This document shows positions 27,061-33,946 of a DNA stretch of 64,000 bases, one piece after another; the stretch's first letter is position 1, and each line of letters opens with the position of its first letter. The notes beneath the pieces are model-generated. The model had not been told where the DNA came from and did no database searches. It saw only the letters and a list, made by a program, of their open reading frames with translations. A program made the translations under genes and the position numbers. Origin of the DNA: Clostridium sp. MB40-C1 (GTDB taxonomy: Bacteria; Bacillota; Clostridia; Clostridiales; Clostridiaceae); assembly GCF_030913655.1 (NCBI RefSeq), contig NZ_CP133189.1:248001-312000 (forward strand), read 5' to 3'.

Positions 27061-27410
27061 TAAATAGATTCAGGCTCTTTTTTCTTAAGTACTATAAAGA
27101 TTATTGAAAGAACTATAACTGCCAAGTATATAAAGAAGTAAATTATATTTATTAGCCTTGTTTTGTAGAAAAACTTTATATATATAAATAAAATTAAGGA
27201 CAATACACACCAAAAAGCGGATATGTAAGACATTAGGTTATTTCTTTTTTTCCAAGTATCAGGATCTTTCATAGTACCTATTATTTTTTCTTTTTCGTTT
27301 CCTTCAGATTCAGTTTTAACCATTAGTACTTTAAAGTATATAAAAAACATTAGAGAGATTACAAAAACTCCTAAGAAAAGATATGATAAAGAAAAACTAG
27401 TTATTTTCAT
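27060..27410 (-). CDS. Hypothetical membrane protein (116 aa)
   Basis: Not recognised. Three hydrophobic helices: residues 8-28 (SYLFLGVFVISLMFFIYFKVL), about 62-80 (AFWCVLSLILFIYIKFF) and about 87-108 (IIYFFIYLAVIVLSIIFIVL). A charged loop (KTESEGNEKEKIIGTMKDPDTWKKRN) joins the first two and a Lys/Glu tail ends the protein. Start ATG after GGAGGTG. It lies 68 bp downstream of the MATE gene on the same strand and may be cotranscribed with it. Confidence 0.65.
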   Translation of the reverse strand: MKITSFSLSYLFLGVFVISLMFFIYFKVLMVKTESEGNEKEKIIGTMKDPDTWKKRNNLMSYISAFWCVLSLILFIYIKFFYKTRLINIIYFFIYLAVIVLSIIFIVLKKKEPESI

Positions 27411-27478
27411 TGTAAAGTAACACCTCCAATAGTGGCATTACTTTTATTATGTCCTGATATAAAAAAATAATTATAAAA

Positions 27479-28846
27479 TTATTTATAAGATAATTCTATA
27501 GTATTCAAAGTGTTTTTATAGAAAATAGTAAATGATATAATAGTTACTATTGAGCCTACTATATCTGCTATGGGTTCTGCTAATAATACTGAAAATAACT
27601 TATCTTTCATAAATAATGGAAGTATAAATATAAGTGGTATTAACAATACTATTTTCCTAAGCAATGCTAATTTAAGAGATGACTTTGCTTGTCCTAAGGC
27701 TAAAAACGTTTGTTGACAGGCTAGTTGTGCACCAAATATACCAATACCTGCAAAGTATATTCTTATACTCCAAGAAGTAATTGTTACAAGTTCAGGTTTG
27801 TTGTTAAATATGCTTACAAATAGTTTTGGAAACAACATTAAAGATCCCCACATAATAATTGTATAGGAAATACAGCATATTATTAACAATCTGAATGTAC
27901 TTTTCACTCTTCCTATTTTTTTTGCACCAAAATTATAGCTTATAATAGGTTGAGCTCCTTGTGTTAATCCAAGGACTGGAAGAATTATTATTTGCATAAT
28001 ACTACTCATTATAGTCATTGCGCCCACAGCTAAATCACCACCATAGGTTTGCAATTTACTATTTAAAAATATAAGCACTAAGCTTTCTGTGGATTGCATT
28101 ATGAAAGGTGAAATACCTAAAAGTATAATAGATAAAACTACTTTTTTATTTGGAACTATATATTTTTTTCTTATTTTAATTGTACTTTTCTTTCCTAAAA
28201 GGAAAAATAATACCCATATAGCGGATATACATTGAGATATAATAGTAGCTATGGCAGCTCCTTTAACTCCTAAATTTAATACAAATATAAATATTGGATC
28301 TAAAATTATATTTATAAGGGCACCAATCATTACTGTAATCATTCCTGTTTTTGCAAATCCTTGAGTATTTATAAAGGGATTCATTCCTAATGCTATTAAA
28401 ACAAACAAAGTTCCAATAAGATATATTGTTAAATAATCTTCAGCAAATCCAATAGTTGAATTACTTGCTCCAAATTTCCAAAGAATAGAATCTTTAAATA
28501 TTAAAAATACTATAGTTAATATAATCGATAATATAACCATAACTGAAAAACTATTACTCATAATTTTTTCAGCTCCATCATTGTCATTTTCCCCCATTTT
28601 AATAGCAGCAAGAGGGGCGCCACCCATTCCTACCAAAGCACTAAAAGCTGAAATTATTATAATAATAGGAAAGGCAACTCCCACTCCTGCCATAGCTAGT
28701 GCTCCATTTTGCATTCTTCCTATAAATATTCTATCTACTATGTTATAAAGTACATTTACTATCTGTCCAATTATAGCTGGTGTTGCCAGTTTAAACAACA
28801 GTTTTTTTACATTATCACTTCCTAAATTAGTTGATTCTTTACTCAT
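27479..28846 (-). CDS. MATE-family multidrug/cation exporter
   Basis: A 455-residue, 12-helix MATE protein. Its two homologous halves are visible: LFKLATPAIIGQIVNVLYNI...DRIFIG near the N-terminus and a second half beginning near SIILLGISPFIMQS, with LGLTQGAQPIISYNFGAKK typical of the second bundle. It exports cationic compounds with Na+ or H+. ATG after AAAGGAGAG. It is in the same direction as and downstream of the TetR regulator at 29349-29975, now separated from it by two repeat elements (R2 copy 1 and R1 copy 4). Confidence 0.92.
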   Translation of the reverse strand: MSKESTNLGSDNVKKLLFKLATPAIIGQIVNVLYNIVDRIFIGRMQNGALAMAGVGVAFPIIIIISAFSALVGMGGAPLAAIKMGENDNDGAEKIMSNSFSVMVILSIILTIVFLIFKDSILWKFGASNSTIGFAEDYLTIYLIGTLFVLIALGMNPFINTQGFAKTGMITVMIGALINIILDPIFIFVLNLGVKGAAIATIISQCISAIWVLFFLLGKKSTIKIRKKYIVPNKKVVLSIILLGISPFIMQSTESLVLIFLNSKLQTYGGDLAVGAMTIMSSIMQIIILPVLGLTQGAQPIISYNFGAKKIGRVKSTFRLLIICCISYTIIMWGSLMLFPKLFVSIFNNKPELVTITSWSIRIYFAGIGIFGAQLACQQTFLALGQAKSSLKLALLRKIVLLIPLIFILPLFMKDKLFSVLLAEPIADIVGSIVTIISFTIFYKNTLNTIELSYK

Positions 28847-28883
28847 GAGATTCTCTCCTTTATGTGGAATTTTGTAAGTTATA

Positions 28884-29143
28884 ACTCAACTTTCGCAGCA
28901 AAGAAGTAAATGCAGATATAAAATATATATTGCTATAAACCACTTCACTTCACAAAGTAATTTTAAGTCCTAAAAATGTATCATTACTAAAAAAATCAAA
29001 CTCGTCAATACTCAAACATGATTTTTTCTTAACGTAATAATACATTTTTAAAACAAGAATTACTAATTGCTTCTTCAAATGGTTTCTACGCAATATATAT
29101 TTCATATCTGTTTCAGGCTATTTGTGTTCTGCGAAAGTTGAGT
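28884..29143. repeat. R2 fold-back repeat (MITE-like), copy 1, 260 bp
   Basis: Terminal inverted repeats ACTCAACTTTCGCAG / CTGCGAAAGTTGAGT. The two halves are imperfect inverted copies of each other along about 130 bp. A/T-only direct repeats (TATA) border it. It is about 96 percent identical (about 9 differences in 260) to 36025-36284. No coding frame is credible. It sits between tetR and the MATE gene. Confidence 0.85.
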
Positions 29144-29186
29144 TATAATATTAAAATAGAGATTGTTTAACTAAAATTTATTAGAT

Positions 29187-29368
29187 TGAGGAAATTCCAT
29201 AATTATATAAATATATAACTTCAAGCGAGTTTTATTGTCCACTGTTTCCAAAATTTCTCTTTTAGGGCTAGAATAAACTAAAAATATAGTGAAAGAGAAA
29301 TTTTAAGGCACTGTGCACAATTAAACTTGCATTACGTATTTTGATTTTTTAATTATGAAAGTTTCTCG
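29187..29368. repeat. R1 fold-back repeat, copy 4 (overlaps tetR 3' end)
   Basis: Ends TGAGGAAATTCCATAATTA and TAATTATGAAAGTTTCTCG; inner arms GAGTTTTATTGTCCACTG and CACTGTGCACAATTAAACTTGC; loop AGAATAAACTAAAAATATAG. The right end supplies the stop codon and last six codons of the tetR gene. Confidence 0.85.
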
Positions 29369-29975
29369 ATTTAGTAATATAGAAACCGTTCACTAGTTCC
29401 AAAATAAATTTAGTGTTTTCAGTAATTTGATTTAGATATTGGTTGCATAGTACAAAAGTTGTAGTAATAATACTTAGTACTAATTTTTCCCTTTCATCAT
29501 CTTCGAGTTTTATTTTGTATTTATCCTCCAATTCTTTTGATAATTTTTTTAAATGAATCATTAAGCTATCTTGTATGAATTTAGTAAATTCATTTTCTGA
29601 TGAGTTTTTTATTTTATTTGTAGTAGAAATGTCTTTTAAGGCCATTTCTTGTATTTTAAATATCTGTCGTCCAATTCCATTCCTTCGGTTAAGTTCATTA
29701 AATATGCTTTTAAAAAATAATTCTAATTTTTTTTCTACATTATAATTAGAATTAGTTACTTCTTTGAGGATAGAGAAAGTTTTATCCCAGCTATATTTTA
29801 AAACACTTATAAATAAGTGATCTTTATTGGAATAATAATTATATATAGTACCTACTGATATGTTTAAATCTTTTGCAATTTTACGCATACTAACTTCAGA
29901 ATAAGAGCTATGTATGAATTTTTTTTCAGCACAATCTAGTATTTTTTTTTCTAAACCATCATATTGCTTGGGCAT
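29349..29975 (-). CDS. TetR-family regulator
   Basis: A 208-residue TetR protein. The N-terminal helix-turn-helix reads KKFIHSSYSEVSMRKIAKDL then NISVGTIYNYYSNKDHLFISVL. The C-terminal ligand domain is variable. Start ATG after AAAGGAGAT. Two palindromic sites flank its -10 box. The MATE gene lies downstream, so it probably represses itself and the exporter and is released by an exported compound. The last residues (SRNFHN) and the stop codon are encoded by the end of R1 copy 4, so the original C-terminus has been replaced or trimmed. Confidence 0.9.
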   Translation of the reverse strand: MPKQYDGLEKKILDCAEKKFIHSSYSEVSMRKIAKDLNISVGTIYNYYSNKDHLFISVLKYSWDKTFSILKEVTNSNYNVEKKLELFFKSIFNELNRRNGIGRQIFKIQEMALKDISTTNKIKNSSENEFTKFIQDSLMIHLKKLSKELEDKYKIKLEDDEREKLVLSIITTTFVLCNQYLNQITENTKFILELVNGFYITKSRNFHN

Positions 29976-30006
29976 TGTAATAAGTATCTCCTTTAAAATA
30001 AATTAC

Positions 30007-30053
30007 TGAACGGTGTTCAATAAGATTATAATGAATAGTGTTCAATAAGTCAA
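30007..30053 (-). promoter_or_regulatory. tetR promoter with two TetR operators
   Basis: On the minus strand TTGACT (30053-30048), 17-bp spacer, TATAAT (30030-30025). The palindromes TGAACGGTGTTCA (30007-30019) and TGAATAGTGTTCA (30032-30044) are 25 bp apart centre to centre, one in the spacer and one downstream of the -10 box. This is a typical autorepression layout. Confidence 0.75.
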
Positions 30054-30143
30054 TATAGTTAATAGAATTATAATAACTTGTTGTAGTTATATATCAAATA
30101 TAAATGGGTATTATATACAAAAGTTTAAGAGTTATTAAAATTC

Positions 30144-30172
30144 TTGCTATTAGAATAGTATGTCTGTATAAT
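30144..30172 (+). promoter_or_regulatory. Promoter for the ECF operon
   Basis: TTGCTA (30144-30149), 17-bp spacer, TATAAT (30167-30172), followed within 15 nt by the riboswitch-like leader. Confidence 0.6.
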
Positions 30173-30179
30173 ATATGTG

Positions 30180-30275
30180 AAATAATAAGCGATAAGTATA
30201 AATTACATAAGGGAATGTGTTTTGAATCCACATTAGCTTTGCCCGAGCTCTCCATGCTCGGATTTTTACTTGTAT
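30180..30275 (+). ncRNA. Cobalamin-riboswitch-like leader with terminator
   Basis: 30209-30245 reads AAGGGAATGTG, TTTTGAATCCAC, ATTAGCTTTGCCCG. This matches the conserved core of cobalamin riboswitches (aGGGAAt ... gAATCC ... aGCtGCCCg), including the L4/P5/P6 layout, but the usual 3' GCCACTG box is not seen, so it would be a short or variant class. It runs into a terminator hairpin CCGAGC-TCTCCAT-GCTCGG (30244-30262) with ATTTTT. The downstream genes are a probable corrinoid transporter, which supports the call. The remaining 30276-30362 has only a small hairpin and the ecfT ribosome binding site. Confidence 0.55.
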
Positions 30276-30362
30276 AGGGAATTATCTAGTGTAAGGGTTT
30301 AGTATTAAATTCAAACTACTTTATTTTTGAAGTAGAAAATTACCTAATATAAGGAGGCAATA

Positions 30363-31223
30363 ATGGATAAGGTGCCTTTGAAATTGCATGTGATGACTGT
30401 TTGCATAATAGTGGCAGTATTAATGATTATTATTTTTTTTACTAATAATCCAATTATTTTATTTTCCGTGTTTATTTACTGTAGTATAGTTTTTATGTAT
30501 ACAAGGAATAAGGATAAGTTAGTAAATGGTTTTATTTATTTTATACCTTTCTTATTTGTTTCTGTAATAATAAATTTTTTATTTATAACAGAAGGAAAAA
30601 TAATTTTGTTTCAGATAAGTGATAAAGTATTTACTTTAGAATCATTAATATATGCTTTGATATTTTCTTTTAAACTTCTTTTGATAATTTATATATTTAT
30701 GATTTTAAATATTTTAATTGATTCGGATAATGCAATTTCTTTTTTTTCTAGTAAAATACCTAAGACGACTTTACTTATAATGATAGGAATAAAGTTCTTT
30801 CCTATAATGAAGGATAGAATTAATAGTTTAAAAAATACTTATACAATAAGAGGAGTAGAATTTAACAGTAAAAGCTTGAAAGAAAAAATTTCAGCTTATG
30901 TACCTGTTTTTTCAATATTATTAGAAAACTCACTAGAAGGTGCTTTTGATATAGGGGAAGCTGCTTATGTTAGAGGTTTTCTAAGTAGTACAAGAACTAT
31001 ATATGACAAGCAAAAATTTCAATACAAAGACTACATTTTATATGCTGAATGTGTTGTTACTGTAATATTTAGTATAATATTTAAGATATATAGTTTTTTT
31101 GAGTTTGATATTTATGGAGGTATTAATATTAACAAAGCTATAAATATAGAAGTTATAAGTATTTTTATAAGTATTTTGGTTATAGGATTTACAAGTGTTT
31201 TTAAAGTAAATAGAATGGAGTAG
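30363..31223 (+). CDS. ecfT: ECF transporter transmembrane component EcfT
   Basis: A 286-residue EcfT with about 5-6 membrane helices. The coupling region contains the two short Arg-Gly motifs that contact the ATPases: TIRGVEF (about 161-167) and YVRGFLS (about 201-207). In ECF transporters EcfT joins two ATPases to a substrate-specific S component. Start ATG after AAGGAGG. The next gene starts 4 nt after its stop, so they are cotranscribed. Confidence 0.88.
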   Translation: MDKVPLKLHVMTVCIIVAVLMIIIFFTNNPIILFSVFIYCSIVFMYTRNKDKLVNGFIYFIPFLFVSVIINFLFITEGKIILFQISDKVFTLESLIYALIFSFKLLLIIYIFMILNILIDSDNAISFFSSKIPKTTLLIMIGIKFFPIMKDRINSLKNTYTIRGVEFNSKSLKEKISAYVPVFSILLENSLEGAFDIGEAAYVRGFLSSTRTIYDKQKFQYKDYILYAECVVTVIFSIIFKIYSFFEFDIYGGININKAINIEVISIFISILVIGFTSVFKVNRME

Positions 31224-31227
31224 TTAA

Positions 31228-32838
31228 ATGAAATATATAAATATAAGCAACTTGAACTACTATTATCCTAGAAGTAACTTTAAGGCTTTGAATAATATAA
31301 ACTTAACTATTAATAGAGGAGAAATAGTATTTATTGCAGGAAAATCAGGTTCGGGCAAATCCACTTTGGCTAAATGTATTTCAGGATCTATACCTAATTT
31401 TTATGGAGGAAAGATATCAGGGGAAATAACTATCAATGATCTTTCTATTCATAAAATAAGCGATAGTGATAGAAGTAAAGAGATTACTATGGTTTTTCAA
31501 GATCCAGAAAGACAACTTCTTATGAATAAAGTTCACAGAGAAATAGCATTTGGTTTGGAAAATATAGCTGTAGAAACAAAGAATATAAAGAGAAGGGTAT
31601 TTGAAGCACTTCAGTTCTCTAACATTTTAGACTTAGCATATAGAGACATATCCACTTTATCAGGAGGAGAAAAGCAGAAGGTAGCTATTGCTTCAGCTAT
31701 AGCTTATTTACCTCGATGTATAATTTTGGATGAACCTATATCACAATTAGATCCTCCAGCGGCAGAAGAAATTATAAAGTTAATAAAAAAGGTAAATGAA
31801 GAACTTGGAATTACAATAATAGTAATTGAGCAAAAAATAGATAAATGGTTTGATATAGCAGATAGAATATTAATAATGAAAGAAGGAAGTATAGTTTTTA
31901 GTGGAGATAAAAAAAATTTATATGATACTGAGGACAAGTATATAAGAGATTTTCTTCCTTCATACATGAAATTTTCTAAATTTATAGGTATGGATAAAAT
32001 GCCTTTAAGTTTTAAAGAGGCAAGATTAAAAATAGAGGAGTTAGGTTTTAATCTAATGGAAAGAAAAAGAAAAAGTATTAATTTTTCAAATATACTTATT
32101 CAAATTAAAAAACTGACCTGTGGTTATGAAAATGTATCAGTTTTAAAAGATGTTAGTTTAGATATAAAAGAAGGAGAATTTGTAAGTATATTAGGAGCAA
32201 ATGGATCAGGTAAAAGTACTTTGTTAAAGACTATAATGGGATTTATAAAATACAATGGAAGCATAAAAGTTTTAGAGGAAGAGGTAAAGAAAATTAAAAC
32301 AAGAAATATATCTAAGAAAATAGGATATGTTTCTCAGAATCCCAATGATTATATTTCTAAAGATACAGTATATGACGAATTGAAATTTACATTAGATAAC
32401 TATGGCATAAAAGATTGTGAAATTATAGATGAAACATTAAAGAAATTAGATATCTATGAAATTAGGGATAAGAACCCTAGAGATATAAGTTCAGGAGAAA
32501 GACAAAGAGTTGCAATTGCATCTATTTTAGTGATGAAACCTAAAATTTTAATATTAGATGAACCTACTAGAGGACTAGATTATAATGTTAAAATAAAGCT
32601 AGGTAAAATTTTAAAAGATTTAAACAATAAAGGAACTACTATAATTATGGTAACTCATGATATAGAATTTGCAGCTAAATACTGTACAAAGTTTACTCTT
32701 ATGTTTAATGGAGAAATAGTATGTTGTGGGAATGATGAGGATGTTTTAGGAGAAGGTATATATTATACTACTGAAATTAATAAATTAGTTAGAAATAAAA
32801 ATCCTAAAATATTTACTTTAGATGATGTTTTTAAGTAA
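31228..32838 (+). CDS. Fused ECF ATPase (EcfA-EcfA')
   Basis: 536 residues containing two complete ABC ATPase domains. Domain 1 has Walker A GKSGSGKST (38-46), signature LSGGEKQKVAIAS, Walker B CIILDEPISQLDP. Domain 2 has Walker A GANGSGKST (323-331, Lys329), signature ISSGERQRVAIAS, Walker B ILILDEPTRGLD. Many ECF systems use two separate genes; here one chain supplies both. It energises uptake through EcfT and the S component encoded next. Both domains keep all catalytic motifs, so both should hydrolyse ATP. Confidence 0.92.
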   Translation: MKYINISNLNYYYPRSNFKALNNINLTINRGEIVFIAGKSGSGKSTLAKCISGSIPNFYGGKISGEITINDLSIHKISDSDRSKEITMVFQDPERQLLMNKVHREIAFGLENIAVETKNIKRRVFEALQFSNILDLAYRDISTLSGGEKQKVAIASAIAYLPRCIILDEPISQLDPPAAEEIIKLIKKVNEELGITIIVIEQKIDKWFDIADRILIMKEGSIVFSGDKKNLYDTEDKYIRDFLPSYMKFSKFIGMDKMPLSFKEARLKIEELGFNLMERKRKSINFSNILIQIKKLTCGYENVSVLKDVSLDIKEGEFVSILGANGSGKSTLLKTIMGFIKYNGSIKVLEEEVKKIKTRNISKKIGYVSQNPNDYISKDTVYDELKFTLDNYGIKDCEIIDETLKKLDIYEIRDKNPRDISSGERQRVAIASILVMKPKILILDEPTRGLDYNVKIKLGKILKDLNNKGTTIIMVTHDIEFAAKYCTKFTLMFNGEIVCCGNDEDVLGEGIYYTTEINKLVRNKNPKIFTLDDVFK

Positions 32839-32934
32839 AATTAGAAATGCAAAATATGTTGAAGTATTAGAATGGCTAGACATCGGATAAACAGAATTCT
32901 TAGGAGTTATAAAATATAAATGAGGATAATTAAT

Positions 32935-33621
32935 ATGAGGAAAATTAGCATAGGTGTTGCAATAAGTACGTTGATAATCCTTGTGGTTTTCAGTGTAAAA
33001 TTTGCTAACAGTAAAAATTTAGGTATATTAATTACTTTAGGGGTAGTATTAACATTATTTTTTAGTTACTTTTATTTTGAAAAAAGTTCTATGGGAACTA
33101 AGGAGATAGCATTAATAGCAACCCTAGGTTCTTTTGCAGCAGTTTGTAGAGTACCGTTTGCTATTATTCCAAATGTACAGCCAACTACTTTTTTAGTGGC
33201 TATTTCAGGGCTTGTATTTGGAAGTTATGAAGGGTTTTTAGTTGGAAGTTTAGCAGCTTTTATATCTAATATTTTTCTTGGACAGGGGCCATGGACCCCA
33301 TGGCAGATGATGGCATGGGGTATAGTTGGAGCTATTTCTGGATTAATAGGTAAGACAAATAAAAAAATTTCTAGTGAAAAGTTTTCAGTTATATGTTTTG
33401 CGTATGGAATTTTATTTGGATGGATTACAAACTTATGGTTTATTGTAAGTGGTTTAAAAATAATAAATATAAAAACAATAATAGCAGCTAACTTAACATC
33501 TCTAACTTTGGATATAATGCATGCAGGAGGAAATTTTATATTTTGTATTATATTTTTTGATAATATTTACAAAGTATTATTTAGATTTAAACAAAAGTTA
33601 GAAATTACTTACTTAGAATAG
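32935..33621 (+). CDS. ECF transporter S component, probable corrinoid specificity
   Basis: About 228 residues with 7-8 hydrophobic helices. ALIATLGSFAAVCRVPFAIIP and LGQGPWTPWQMMAWGIVGAI are features of S components of the CbrT-like group (cobalamin). ATG 32935 is preferred (GAGGAT 7 nt upstream); the in-frame ATG at 32920 is the alternative. Context supports corrinoids: a cobalamin-riboswitch-like leader before ecfT and two DUF4430 proteins downstream. Substrate assignment remains an inference. Confidence 0.8.
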   Translation: MRKISIGVAISTLIILVVFSVKFANSKNLGILITLGVVLTLFFSYFYFEKSSMGTKEIALIATLGSFAAVCRVPFAIIPNVQPTTFLVAISGLVFGSYEGFLVGSLAAFISNIFLGQGPWTPWQMMAWGIVGAISGLIGKTNKKISSEKFSVICFAYGILFGWITNLWFIVSGLKIINIKTIIAANLTSLTLDIMHAGGNFIFCIIFFDNIYKVLFRFKQKLEITYLE

Positions 33622-33627
33622 TATCAT

Positions 33628-33672
33628 TAGGTGCTAGGTGCTAGGTGCTAGGTGCTAGGTGCTAGGTGCTAG
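33628..33672. repeat. Tandem heptamer repeat TAGGTGC, 6.4 copies
   Basis: Six exact TAGGTGC units and a partial seventh, starting 7 nt after the S-component stop. A short microsatellite, probably slippage-prone. Confidence 0.95.
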
Positions 33673-33680
33673 AAAATGAT

Positions 33681-33880
33681 GATTTTCTTCATGTGGTCAG
33701 AAAATCTTCCAAAGAGAATCGGTAGTTGCTAATGGCTAATCACTAAAAGAGCTACAAAAGCTTTTAAATAAAAGTGTTTAGCGACTAGAGATTAGATATT
33801 ACAGAGAAAAAGAGAATCGGTAGTTGCTAGTCACTAATCGTTAAAAGAACCACAAAGGTATTTAGCAACTAGAGATTAGG
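33681..33880. repeat. Hairpin and duplicated 70-85 bp unit before the DUF4430 gene
   Basis: 33681-33706 (GATTTTCTTCATGTGGTCAG...AAAATC) is the same hairpin type found twice in each copy of the large element at 14892 and 50716. Next come two diverged direct copies of a CTAG-rich unit (33711-33796 and 33808-33880), each starting AGAGAATCGGTAGTTGCTA and ending ACTAGAGATTAG. No gene is seen in 33622-33946. Confidence 0.65.
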
Positions 33881-33946
33881 GATTAAAAAATAAAATTAAT
33901 CAGTGTAGTAGATATTACACTATGTATTAAAGGGAGTGATGTAATA

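Noticed and set aside
33628-33672. TAGGTGC tandem repeats as a possible CRISPR array
   Set aside because: Units are 7 bp and contiguous without spacers, and no cas gene is near.
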